A stretch of DNA of 64,000 nucleotides from assembly GCA_034440575.1 (NCBI GenBank), contig JAOTOL010001214.1, positions 124,001 through 188,000 of the forward strand, written 5' to 3'. Numbering within the stretch: the stretch's first letter is position 1; every line of letters begins with the position of its first letter. The DNA is from Imbricaverruca yamaguchii (Eukaryota > Arthropoda > Thecostraca > Neoverrucidae). Shown piece after piece: positions 46,770 through 57,415 of this stretch. A program made the translations under genes and the position numbers. The notes under the pieces are model-generated. The model saw nothing but the letters and a program-made list of their open reading frames with translations. It was not told the DNA's origin and did not search any database.

Positions 46770-47325
46770 GCAGTCCAAGCTTGGTCTCCGAGCTATGAAA
46801 AAGATTGTTGGCTTTTAGAGAGAGTACAAAAAAGGGCTACAAAAATGGTTAATGGCATAAGCAACCTGGCATATGAGGAAAGATTGAAGAAATTGAATAT
46901 GTTTTCCTTAGATATAGAAGGCTGAGAGGAGATCTCATCGAGGTCTTTAAATTTGTCAATCGTCTGGAGAGGGGATACCTTGGGGAAATGTTTGAATTTA
47001 ACAGAAATGATGCAATTAGAGGTCATAAATTCAAAATTAAAATTAACCACAGCAGAACAAGGTTAAGGCAAACTTTCTTCACCAACAGGGTAGTGGAACA
47101 CTGGAACCAGCTGCCAGAAAACATCGTCAGTAGCAGAACATTGAACATCTTTAAAAACAGCATAGACAATCATTATAAGAATAGAGGGCTTGCTTTTCAG
47201 TATTACAGGGAGGGCTGATTGGCAGATTTGGTGGGCAACTGGTTCAGTGTACAGAGTGCAACCAAGAAGGGCCCTTGTGGCTCAGAGTTGCACTGATCTT
47301 TTATGTCTTTATGTCTTTATGCAGT
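46770..47325 (+). mobile_element. 5'-truncated LINE 3' end, + strand copy
   Basis: It contains the same C-terminal block (RLRGDLIEVFKF, TNRVVEHWNQLPENIVSS) and 3' UTR as 45068-45630, and ends in three TTTATGTC-like units instead of poly(A). An 8-bp tail of this kind is known from CR1-like LINEs, so a CR1/L2-type origin is plausible. Confidence 0.7.
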
Positions 47326-47480
47326 GCAGCTTTAAATGCACCCAGGTCTGTTAAGGCTACTGCATCATCAGGCAATGAGTTCCAGGTGGCACAGCATCAG
47401 AAGCTAAAAATATCTTCCTATAATCCACTGATGCATGGCCATGAGCCAATTTCATTGAGTGTCCATGTGGGCTCAGCAAT
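47322..47480 (-). pseudogene. C-terminal fragment of a different LINE
   Basis: The - strand gives ATWNSLPDDAVALTDLGAFK, the WNSLPxxVV...FK block that ends LINE ORF2 proteins. It is distinct in sequence from the neighbouring family. Confidence 0.45.
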
Positions 47481-47494
47481 GGTTCCAGCACAAA

Positions 47495-48670
47495 CATGAC
47501 ATAAAGACATGAAAGCTCAGTGCAACTATGATCCACAAGGACCCTTCTTGGTTGCACTCAGTACACTAAACCGGTTGCCCACCAAATGTGTGTCCACCAA
47601 ATCAACTCTCTCTGGAATACAGACAAACAAGACCCATATTCCTATAATGATTGTCTATGCTGTTCTTAAAGATGTTCAGTGTGTTGCTACTGACAATGGT
47701 TTCTGGCAGTTGATCCCAGTGTTCTACTACCCTGTTGGTGAAGAAGAACTGTCTTAACCTTGTCCTACTGTGATTAACTTTAATTTTGAATCTATGACCT
47801 GTGATTGCATAATTTATGTTAAATTCAAACAGTTCCCTGAGATAACACTGTTCCAGACCATGAACAAGTTTAAAGACCTCAAAGAGATCTCCTCTCTGCC
47901 TTCTATACCTAAGTGGAAACATGTTCAGTTTCTTCAATCTTTCCTCATATGCCAGGTTGCCTATACCATTCACCATTTTTGTTGCCCCCTTTTCTACTCT
48001 CTAGAAGCCAACAATCTTTTTCATAACTAGGGGATCAAGCTTGGACACAATATTCCAGATGTGGCCTGACATGTGTACAGTAAAGCTTCCTGATGACCTC
48101 CTCACTTTTGTGTAATACATCCCTATTTATTGCCCCCAGCATTCTTGCTGAGTTACAGACAGTACTTGGCCACCCATCAAGTATGGAGCACTAATATGTT
48201 GCCTACCTACATGCATGATTTTACACTCATCAAAATAAAATTTAATTTCCATTTTTCTCGCCACTTCTACTGGTACCGGTCTACTGCATATTTAGCTTGT
48301 CTAAGTCTGCGGCAAGATCTGCTCATTGTGCCCTGTTATTGCCCTAAAGACCTTCAAATCATCTGCAAATTTCAAAACCTTCTGCTTAGTCCACTTTCAA
48401 TGTTATTTACAAACATAATGAATGATAGTGGTCCCAGTACTGAGCCCTGGGGGGGGGGCTCCACTAAGAACATTTTGCCATGCTGACTTTGTACCATTCA
48501 GTATCACTCTCTGATGTCTATCTGAAAGCCACAACCCTATCCATTTTAGGATGTTACCTGCAATACCATGGACCTGAAGTTGCATCATTAACCATTTATG
48601 AGGTACCTTGTCAAAGGCCTTGCTAAAGTCAAGATATTCTACATCAACCTGGTCAGTATGCATCCCAACA
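47495..48670 (-). pseudogene. LINE fragment spanning reverse transcriptase palm to 3' end
   Basis: From 48663 leftwards the frame reads VEYLDFSKAFDKVPHKWL, LSDRHQRVILNGTKSAW and SGAPPPG (from SGVPQG). Near 48375 it has the catalytic FADD box, then several stops. It closes with GNLAYEERLKKLNMF and TNRVVEHWDQLPETIVSS and an octamer-like tail at 47495-47515. Stops and frameshifts make it dead. It is the longest copy of the family that also gives 45068-45630 and 46770-47325. Confidence 0.75.
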
Positions 48671-49026
48671 AAGCTTACCTGAAATCCATCTAGGTAATAA
48701 TGTGCATAAAGGCCAATATTTGTACAGTCATATGAGTTGCAGTGAACTTGAGAACTTGAGGTTATGTAGGTAGGTTACCTATATGGAGATTCCATAGTTG
48801 TTGCAAGACTGCAAAGCATCAGCATGGCACTTCAATCTTTGACAAGACCTTGTCAGTTAGGTGTGGCTGGTGTGGAAATTTGTGCAGGGATAGGTGCCTG
48901 ATGTATGTGGGCAGGATAGGTGTGTTAGCCTATATTTTTTTTGTACAAACTAGGTCAATGAACACTGCAACTGCTTAAAAATCCCTAGTTCCATTCTTGT
49001 CTGTAGAAAATATAAGCAACAGACTG

Positions 49027-49350
49027 CTGTCCTGGTTGCTCAGTTGGTTAGGGTGCTGCTCTGCACTGGTCTCCCCTGCCGTGGTAACACAGGGTCTGAT
49101 TCATTTCACATGCTCACATTTAACCCTGACTGGGAGGGTTGGGTGGCAGCTACCATGGTAAGGCTTGGCTTGGGCTACCAGGTGGTGGTGTCAGTGCGTT
49201 GATGAAATATTAAACTTCGTCAAAATTATGATGTTGAAGTGGAATTCATGGATTGGGTGGTGAGGCCATGGTTCATGCAGCAAGCTCTGCTTAACAATAC
49301 TACCCTGGTTAATGAAGCAATCCATGCAAGAACTTGGATTTAAAAACATC
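49027..49350 (+). mobile_element. tRNA-derived SINE, family 2, diverged copy
   Basis: Head TGGTTGCTCAGTTGGTTAGG, body landmarks CATGGATTGGGTGGTGAGG and CAAGCTCTGCTTAACAATA, and an A-rich end, collinear with 18408-18740. Confidence 0.7.
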
Positions 49351-51881
49351 AAGTTGGTTGATCACCAGCAAGCTAAGTCAGTTGTGTTGAGGTTATGCTG
49401 GTGGTGGCTCAAAGTAATGATGAAAGAGGCTGCCAGTCTGTAGAATGTGAACTTGCATGTTGCAAACTAACTGCATTGAGATTGAATGCAAGACTTCACA
49501 TGCCAACTCGTATCCAGTAAATGTGTTCTTTGAGGTAATTTTAGAAGTTTTGAGGACACATGTCTAATGCAACATTTATAAACATGATTAGTTAGTTACT
49601 TGGGTTTCAGGGCACATCAACTGCATAGGACATATAGTGCCCATTATAAACATGATTATGGCCACTCACTTCCTTTCCAAATGCTTACTTTTCATTTGGT
49701 GGGCAAAATTAATATTGAACAGGGCTTTGAGTTGGGCAACATAGCACAGAATGTTATTTTAAACAAAATAAAATGCAGCGTTATATAGCCAACCATACCA
49801 TTTATACTGAATGGAAAATGTTATGACGTTGTTGTCCTTCAAATTTTAGTACTTAAGTAGTCATAACCCAACCTATCCTCACCAAGCCAACCTGTTTTGT
49901 GTGGAGAAAATCTTTATATATTAAAATTAATTTTTTTTAACAAGTTACAAGTTACCTAACTTAACCTAGCCAAATCTATTTACCTTGCATCGTAATGGTA
50001 AAATGTGTGTACGACTTGTCTTGTGAATGCCCTAAAGTGCAATAGTACCCCATTAATTTCAGAGCAAAATGTCACCAAAATCGGGCTTTGAGTTTGGTTG
50101 TATAGCATCACAAACAATGTGTTAAAGAAATGCAACTTGGCCTTGGCAGAACACTCGTAGCTTGATCTCTTCAGTTTTATGACAGATTATATGTAATGGG
50201 TGTCGGAATAAATGAATGCGGAAAAATGTTGTATATTTCGATTTGTATCCGCATTGCTTGTCTGTTTAAAAGAATAGTCTGCATTCTTGCTGGGATGGCT
50301 TCATGAACTAGGGTCCTATTGCTCTTCAGGGATTGCTGCATGAACCCTTGTCCCACTACGCAGGCAATGAGTTCCAGTTCACTGGCGTAATTTGACCAAG
50401 AGTTTAACGTGCTGTCAATGCACTGATGACCGTGATGACTTGCGTCCCTTTTCCGTGCAGGTACGTGCGACTAAAAGACAACACAGATGTTTTTCCCATG
50501 GGTTATGAAACAATCTCACGAAATACGACACATACGACTTGACGCGAATGCTAATTTGTTTCATACGTCCTTTGGTCATGATATCTATGTCGTTGTCCCT
50601 CATATGCGTATTAAAAAAAAATTAAATCATGTTCTTCGAAATCATATGTACCTAAACATGGGTATGTTTTTTTTTTCAATTGGCGTCTATAAAATAGCTA
50701 TCGAATGGTGTAGAAAGGTGGTTTGGGCCAAAAGAATGTCGCCTGCGTATTTTTTCCATTGTACGGCAGTGATAGTAGTGAATACTTATTTTCAGAGCTG
50801 AAAATCCAGTTGGAAGAGGTAACCAGGGCGTGGATAAAAATATTCAGGACAATCAAATTGACAATACACCTGTTTTCGTGTTCGTCGTACTCAAACTACG
50901 AAAGCGTTACTGAGGATCACATTGTATAGTCCTGAATCGTGATAGCAATGCCAATTTAGCTTATGTCTGCAATCTGGATATTTCGTTGAACTTGAAACAA
51001 CATCGAATACAATATGTACCATTCATAATTTGACTTATTTGACCTGTGTTGACCTTAAGATGACACGGGGACCTGGAGAACTTGAACTAAACATTGGTGA
51101 ATTTACACGTTCGGTGTGCTTCGTCCGGTTAGCATCACATCAGATTCACAGCCGGGATTGAGCTTACTTTTCCCGGGACAGCTGTCCCTCCCCCTTGTTA
51201 CCTGAAGTTTGATATAGGACTGTTGCGCTGCGTGACCATTATCAACCTTTATATTCTTTCACAGGTGCTGCTTCTGGCAATTGTTGGGGAACGCAATACA
51301 TGAAGGCAATAGGAGAACTCAAATGGATTGAGAGGCACACTCAATGGGGTCCCATGATGAAACCTGAAATTATTGGTTGAAAAAGTCGGGATTGAAGGGG
51401 CAAGTGTCCCCTCAAAAGTGCATCAAACAAAGCCCCTGTATCCTTCCCATAATTTGAGTAAGTTCCACCCCACATCCCTTACTTATCAGCATTCGTCGGT
51501 GGAAAAAAGTTATGGGACGGTGCCAGCTGGAGATGATGATGCGACCTGTTTGAACTCCTATATTAGGTTTCAGGTAAGTTTCAGGTAAAAATGGAAACTA
51601 TATTTTTCTGTAGATAAAGACCTGTTCTATCACATGGTTTTATTGTATAGCTGTAGCTTCATTTCTGAAAATGATATTACATTATAAACTACCCCTATAA
51701 AACATAGCAGGCGATGGGGATTTCGGCCGTTGAAAACTTGTGACGTCATGAAAAGTTGTAACCGTCGGACCGTTGTACCTTATGATCAAGCTAAGCTGTA
51801 TTTGTGAATGAAGCATATCTTTATGTGGCTCGTTGACAATTATTTCTTCAACGGTTATTATTTATTTAAAAAAAACAATAA

Positions 51882-52157
51882 TTATTTCCTTGCATTTTGT
51901 GATACCGCCAGTGTAACGTAGTTTATATTAAGTGCTGTTTTGGCCGCCTCGTTGACATGATTGGGCAGCCCGTGATGTTGTAGTCCCGTAATTCCGCCCC
52001 GTGAGTGTAACGCCCCCGAGCCTGAGCGGAGGGGGCTCGCCGCCGGTCCGCGCCGCGGCTGTGACCGGACTTGGGGTAAAGTCTGACCTAGAACAATAGA
52101 CGGCCGGCCTGCCAGGTCGTCTGCGGGGTGGGAAAATGTCACCTGACCGCTCGTCAC
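51882..52157 (-). pseudogene. Possible LINE RNase H remnant
   Basis: The 91-residue frame includes GITGLQHHGLPNHVNEAAKT, which is reminiscent of the SHxGIxGNExADxxAK strand of retroelement RNase H domains. The remainder is GC-rich and unrecognised, so the call is weak. Confidence 0.2.
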
Positions 52158-52847
52158 TGGGAGGCCTCGCCAGGTTAGATCGGAAGGAATGCGTCATTTA
52201 GCTTCCAATGGAGATGGAAGCCCTAAATACGTCATCTTGGTGACGTCCAATCGTCGATTGACGATTATTAGGAGTAGTCGGCTGTCTAGGAGGGATACCA
52301 GCAAGACCCCCAGCTGGGCAGTCGGGACTCATCTCTTCAATACGCTGGACCGATGCCGGTCTCTGTGCAGGCCGCGTGTGCAAGCCGTTTCGGCCTCCGA
52401 ATTATGCACTTATAACAATTGCTCTCGGCTGTCTCATTGAAGCTTTGTACGGACATCATTTCTGAGCGTGCGAGCTTCTGTTTGCCCGTCGTTTGTTTGC
52501 TATCGCGTCTACACAACATATCAACGTGCAGATAACTCTTTGGTGTTATCGCGGTGTGCGGTTCCACTAGACCACGTCACGGGCCTACAATGAGAAGACT
52601 ATCCTACACTAGCCATGAGTAAAATCAATGGAATGACGCAGAAGACTTTGTTCGTTTTGTACATAATAGTTGGCAAATACGCAACACGTTGTCGTCCACA
52701 CTATGCACCTGCCTTTAGATACTTTCAACTAGCAATCTTAGCTCTTCATGTGCCAACAGTTCGTCTTCTGGTTACTCAGGGTACGCAAGTAGGGCCCGTG
52801 CAGTAAAATCAATGGAGTCTAACGTCGGAGAGCCCCACAGTCCAGGA

Positions 52848-52918
52848 AAACTGTTACATCACATGTTCTCACACAACACATCACATGACATCACATGTTC
52901 TTACACAACACATCACAC
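52848..52918. repeat. ~36-bp tandem repeat, 2 copies
   Basis: CATCACATGTTCTCACACAAC is repeated with a single change. Confidence 0.8.
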
Positions 52919-52945
52919 GAGCCGTAACGTCGTCCGTAAACAGAC

Positions 52946-52951
52946 TTTATT
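52946..52951 (-). promoter_or_regulatory. Candidate polyadenylation signal
   Basis: AATAAA on the - strand in GGCGGAATAAAGTCTG, placed suitably for the open frame ending at 53081. Confidence 0.35.
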
Positions 52952-53080
52952 CCGCCTACTTCATCAAACGCTCGACCTAATGTAGTCACGCCGTGAACAG
53001 CGCGCTCAGCGTTGCTATAGAGGAGCTAAAAAGCCGTTCACATGTCTCGATAAGTCGAGTACAACAGCGAACCTCATCAC

Positions 53081-53344
53081 CTATAAACGAACTAAGGCGA
53101 TGATAAAGCGAATCGTCCAGGACACCAACGCTCCCGCCAGAGCTGTACAAACAGCATTGATGGGTTTACCCCTGTCAGAGACGTGTGGCGACGTGTCCGT
53201 CAACTTAGTGTTCGTAGCCTGGCTCGTAAGCGCCTGTTCGAGGATCCAATGGACAATTTGCAGAACCTTTAGCAGTCGCAAAGTTGTTCGGAGCCGGGTT
53301 GGAGTAGCGCTGGCGGGAGGGCTGTCAGGACAGCAGATTTCCAC
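53081..53344 (-). CDS. Possible terminal exon with C-terminal hydrophobic helix, unidentified
   Basis: After a CTGCTGTCCTGACAG acceptor near 53328 the - strand stays open for about 80 codons to TAG at 53081. It reads LRLLKVLQIVHWILEQALTS and ends AVCTALAGALVSWTIRFIIA, a possible tail anchor. An AATAAA lies 130 nt downstream (52946-52951), as expected for a last exon. A dead LINE begins just upstream. The family is unknown to me. Confidence 0.35.
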   Translation of the reverse strand: MEICCPDSPPASATPTRLRTTLRLLKVLQIVHWILEQALTSQATNTKLTDTSPHVSDRGKPINAVCTALAGALVSWTIRFIIALVRL

Positions 53345-53395
53345 GACGGGGAGCGCGAAGAACGCAAGCTGGCTTAAAAAAAAAAAAAATAATCT

Positions 53396-53800
53396 GGCTT
53401 ACAACGATGCTTTTACGTTCAGGGATCTTCGGCACGCTTTTAAAACGCTAAAAGGTACTGCATGCTATCCTGGCCTTACTCAAAGCAAGATGTTGAAGAA
53501 GTTACATCATCGTTCACTATGTGCCATTTCAAATCTATTTAACCTCATCTGGATTAGCGGTAATTACCCCGTAGGCTGACGCGAAGCCATCGTAATCCCG
53601 GTTAAAAAGACGGCAAGATGGATGCGGATGCATTGACGAAGGCCCATCTTCATTTTTCCGCTCTTTCAAAGAAATTACTTAAAAATCCACTCTCGTCGTA
53701 CTTGGCATCTGGAGACTAAGTTAATTTTGCCAATGTTCAGTGTGGCTTCCGACGCACGAAAGCGCACCTGACACATTGCCAAGTTCTGTAGGGAAAACAG
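53396..53800 (+). pseudogene. Degenerate LINE reverse transcriptase fragment (second family)
   Basis: After a poly(A) stretch the + strand encodes FTFRDLRHAFKTLKGTACYP, SKMLKKLHH, LFNLIWISGNYPVG and, after a stop, REAIVIPVKK. Further on a shifted frame gives an LSPVQCGFRR-like block. These follow the order of the N-terminal palm blocks of Jockey/R1-type LINEs. Confidence 0.6.
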
Positions 53801-54074
53801 TGTTCGTTGATAATTTAATCATCGATTATATTTTCTGAAGTACTTTTATCACATTAGTTATGGTCGCAATATAGACAGAGCAGGTGACGAGCTCAAAAGC
53901 ACACAGACATACGCACGCATACACGCAAACGCATGCACGCACGCACACACGCGCGCCTTCCAGTGACCGTTGGCACCCGGCCGTCTCGTCCCCGTGTCAG
54001 ACCCTTGACCTTGCCGGTGCCCCTCCCAGTGACCGGTGACACCAGTGCGTCTCGTCCCCGTGTCAGACTCTTGG

Positions 54075-54203
54075 CGGTGCCAGTGACCCTGCCTGTGACC
54101 GTCCCAGTGACCGTCCCAGTGACCGTCCCAGTGACCGTCCCAGTGACCGTCCCAGTGACCGTCCCAGTGACCCTCCCAGTGACCCTCCCAGTGACCGGTG
54201 ACC
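54075..54203. repeat. 12-bp minisatellite (CCAGTGACCGTC)
   Basis: About ten units, ending about 15 bp before exon 1 of the galactosyltransferase-like gene. Confidence 0.9.
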
Positions 54204-54218
54204 CCTGGCTGCAGGCGG

Positions 54219-56264
54219 ATGACTCCGCGGCGCAGCCCGAAGCTCCGGCCGGCGATCGCGCGGCTGCTGGTGGTGGCGGCGTTCGCGGTGCTGGCGGTGC
54301 TGGCGGTGCTGCAGCTGGAGCAGCTGCGCACGCCGCCGGCGCCGCCGCCGGTGCACCACGGCGCCACGCTGCCCTACCACGACTCGTTCCAGTACATCAT
54401 CAACGGTGACGTGTGCGCCGACGCGCCGGTGACGGCCGTGATCGTGGTGCACTCTGACCCGCGCCACCCGGAGATGCGGCGCGCCATCCGCCGCTCGCTG
54501 CCCAGCCGGCTGCTGCGCTCCCTGGGCCTGCGGCGCGCCTTCATGCTGGCCGAGGTGTCGCACCGGGTCACCGCGCACGAGACGGTGGTGCCGCAGGTGC
54601 GTGACCCCGCCGCAGCTGAGTGTGAGGTGACCCCACCACAGCTGAGTGTGAGGTGACCCCGCCACAGCTGAGTGTGAGGTGACCTCGCCGCAGCTGAGTG
54701 TGAGGTGACCCCGCCGCAGCTGAGTGTGAGGTGACCTCGCCGCAGCTGAGTGTGAGGTGACCTCGCCGCAGCTGAGTGTGAGGTGACCCCGCCGCAGCTG
54801 AGTGTGAGGTGACCCCGCCACAGCTGAGTGTGAGGTGACCCCGCCGCAGCTGAGTGTGAGGTGACCCCGCCGCAGCTGAGTGTGAGGTGACCCCGCCGCA
54901 GCTGAGTGTGAGGTGACCCCGCCGCAGCTGAGTGTGAGGTGACCCCACCGCAGCTCAGTGTGAGGTGACCCCGCCGCAGCTCAGTGTGAGGTGACCCCGC
55001 CGCAGCTCAGTGTGAGGTGACCCCGCCGCAGCTCAGTGTGAGGTGACCCCACCACAGCTGAGTGTGAGGTGACCCCGCCGCAGCTGAGTGTGAGGTGACC
55101 CCGCCGCAGCTGAGTCCTGGCGAGGTGACCCCACCACAGCTGTGTGAGGTGACCCCGCCACAGCTGAGTGTGAGGTGACCCCGCCGCAGCTGAGTGTGAG
55201 GTGACCCCGCCGCAGCTGAGTCCTGGCGAGGTGACCCCACCACAGCTGTGTGAGGTGACCCCGCCACAGCTGAGTGTGAGGTGACCCCGCCGCAGCTGAG
55301 TGTGAGGTGACCTCGCCACAGCTGAGTCCTGGCGAGGTGACCCCACCGCAGCTGAGTGTGAGGTGACCCCGCCGCAGCTGAGGCCTGGCGAGGTGACCCC
55401 GCCGCAGCTGAGGGTGAGGTGACCCCGCCGCAGCTGAGTGTGAGGTGACCCAGCCGCAGCTCAGTGTGAGGTGACCCCGCCGCAGCTGAGGCCTGGCGAG
55501 GTGACCCTGCTCTATCTACATCTTCTTGGGTGTAAGGTTACTGGACTTGACCGGTGTGATGTTCTCCATAGTTTGTTTTAATCACTTGTTCTCCAACATA
55601 CGACATACCATGAGCATTAATTTTGTCCTGAATGTCACGTGGCAACAGCAGTATGATTTGGGTTTATGGGGAAGTCCACTCACACTGTGGTAGTCCACGG
55701 CAATGTCATTGCTCGCTCTGTCCCGTCGTCTGTCCCGTCGTCTGCCCCGCCCTCTGTCCCGTCGTCTGTTCCGCCGTCTATCCCGCCGTCTGTCCCGCCG
55801 TCTGTCCCGTCGTCTGTCCCGCCGTCTGTCCCGTCGTCTATCCCGCCGTCTATCCCGCCTGTCATGTCTGTCCCGCCGTCTGTCCAGCCGTCTGTCCAGC
55901 CGTCTGTCCCGCCGTCTATCCCGTCGTCTGTCCCGCCATCTGTCCCGTCGTCTGTCCCGCCATCTGTCCCGCCGTTTGTCCCGCCTGTCATGTTCCGCCT
56001 GTCATGTCCCGCCTGTCATGTCTGTCCCGTCATCGGACGCTGCCCTTCGCACGTGTTGCAGCACGTGATCGGACGCTGACCTTCGCACGTGTTGCAGCAC
56101 GTGATCGGACGCTGACCTTCGCACGTGTTGCAGCACGTGATCGACAAGGAGAGCGCCGATAACCGGGACGTGGTGCAGGGGAACTTCCACGACTCGTACC
56201 ACAACCTCACCTACAAGCACATCATGGCTCTAGACTGGGCCAGTACGTTCTGCCCTCAGGCCAG
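54219..56264 (+). CDS. Beta-1,3-galactosyltransferase-like glycosyltransferase (GT31), first two coding exons
   Basis: Exon 54219-54596 (126 codons, phase 0 at the GTGCGT donor) joins exon 56134-56264 (43 codons plus two bases, GTGAGT donor). The N-terminus is a short basic cytoplasmic tail, a signal anchor (LLVVAAFAVLAVLAVL) and a Pro-rich stem, giving the type II topology of Golgi glycosyltransferases. The GT31 core begins with TAVIVVHSDPRHPEMRRAIR and continues in exon 2 with DVVQGNFHDSYHNLT, HIMALDW and FCP. These match the conserved blocks before the DxD motif, which must be in later exons that I do not see before 64000. The usual IRxTW reads IRRSL here, so the Trp is replaced. I chose the ATG just after a CTGCAG acceptor at 54214 because the frame upstream is minisatellite. 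Donor and acceptor specificity cannot be told from this part. Confidence 0.75.
54597..55510. repeat. 26-bp minisatellite, ~33 units, starting at the exon 1 donor
   Basis: Unit contains GTGACCCCGCCGCAGCTGAG and GTGTGAG. The first unit begins with the splice donor (GTGCGTGACCCCGCCGCAGC). Some units carry TCCTGGCGAG in place of TGTGAG. Confidence 0.9.
55720..56030. repeat. 12-bp minisatellite (TCTGTCCCGCCG-type), intronic
   Basis: Variants TCTGTCCCGTCG, TCTATCCCGCCG and TCTGTCCAGCCG alternate; a CTGTCATGT variant is amplified at the 3' end. Confidence 0.9.
56026..56136 (+). repeat. 36-bp tandem triplication carrying the exon 2 splice acceptor
   Basis: Each unit contains CTTCGCACGTGTTGCAG and CACGTGATCG. 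Acceptor AGs end at 56061, 56097 and 56133. Only the last leads into an open exon, because the first two read CAC GTG ATC GGA CGC TGA. Confidence 0.9.
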
Positions 56265-56419
56265 GTGAGTCGCCACCACTGAAACACAGGAAAGAAGCTT
56301 TGCCCTTCTTGAAGTCCCACACTTCTTGATTTCCCTATGCAAACATGACACTATTTCCGAAGGCTTATATTTTATTCCGTAAGAGTCTTAAGCTCCCAGG
56401 TTACTCGCCGTGTGGCCTC

Positions 56420-56905
56420 CAGAGGTCAGGTGTTCCCCTGCACAAGTCACGTGTTCCCCTCCATAGGTCAGGTGTTCTCCTTCATAGGTCAGGTGTTCTC
56501 CTCCAGATGTCAGATGGTCTCCTCCATAGGTCAGGTGTTCTCCTCCATAGGTCAGATGGTCTCCTCCAGAGGTCGGGTGTTCTCCTCCAGAGATCCGGTG
56601 TTCTCCTCCAGAGGTCAGGTGTTCTCCTCCATAGGTCAGGTGTTCTCCTCCAGAGGTCAGGTGTTCTCCTCCATAGGTCAGGTGTTCTCCTCCAGAGGTC
56701 AGGTGTTCTCCTCCAGATGTCAGATGGTCTCCTCCAGAGGTCGGGTGTTCTCCTCCAGAGATCCGGTGTTCTCCTCCAGAGGTCAGGTGTTCTCCATAGG
56801 TCAGGTGTTCTCCTCCAGAGGTCAGGTGTTCTCCTCCATAGGTCAGGTGTTCTCCTCCAGAGGTCAGGTGTTCTCCTCCAGAGATCCGGTGTTCTCCAGA
56901 TGGCA
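56420..56905. repeat. 21-bp minisatellite, ~23 units, intronic
   Basis: Unit contains GGTCAGGTGTTCTCCTCCA; variants AGATCCGG, ATGTCAGATGG and ATAGG recur in blocks, indicating block duplication. The 202- and 170-codon frames are artefacts. Confidence 0.9.
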
Positions 56906-56965
56906 GGTGACCTTCAGGGGTTAGGTGACCTTGAGGGGCTAGATCGCCTATAGAAGTTGGGTGTA

Positions 56966-57120
56966 GGGGACGAGTGGTCTAGGGGTGCTCGTCTCACAAT
57001 CGAAAGGTTGTGGGTTCGAGTCTCACCTGTAGCTACTCTTCGCCCGCGACCAATTGGCGTGAGAGATTGGCGACGCTACATGACTCAACGGTCGATGTGT
57101 CGTAAAATCAATAACCAACT
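56966..57120 (+). mobile_element. tRNA-derived SINE, family 1
   Basis: Head GGGGACGAGTGGTCTAGG, box B GGTTCGAGTC, complete body and an AATAACCAAC tail. It lies downstream of the 21-bp array in the intron after exon 2 of the galactosyltransferase-like gene. Confidence 0.75.
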
Positions 57121-57239
57121 AGAGGTCCAATGTTCTCTAGAGGCTCAGTGACCAACAGGACTTTGACGTCGCATAATCTCTTCCGCAGGTTAATTCTTTC
57201 CAAACTGAGTAGGCCCTGTTGGACTGGCACTAATTGTCA

Positions 57240-57415
57240 GGGACCGAATGTGAGCGAACCCTGTCGACCGGAGGCTAAATGTGAGCGGATCCTGTCGACC
57301 GGAGGCTAAATGTGAGCGAACCCTGTCGACCGGAGGCTATATGTGAGCGAACCCTGTCGACCGGAGGATATATGTGAGCGAACCTTGTCGACCGGAGGAT
57401 ATATGTGAGCGCGTG
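57240..57415. repeat. 31-bp tandem repeat, ~6 copies
   Basis: Unit contains CCTGTCGACCGGAGG and ATGTGAGCG; AGGCTAAATG changes to AGGATATATG along the array. Confidence 0.9.

Larger units (their letters stand above)
48671..53080. other. Gene-poor, AT-rich stretch
   Basis: Contains one family 2 SINE (49027-49350), a weak retroelement remnant (51882-52157) and a 36-bp repeat (52848-52918). No other feature could be supported. Confidence 0.45.

Noticed and set aside
54981..55346. - strand frames HLTLSCGG repeated
   Set aside because: Antisense of the 26-bp intronic array.
56345..56953. A 202-codon frame after the GT31 exon 2
   Set aside because: It is the 21-bp intronic minisatellite, a multiple of three, so a frame stays open by construction; no conserved residues.
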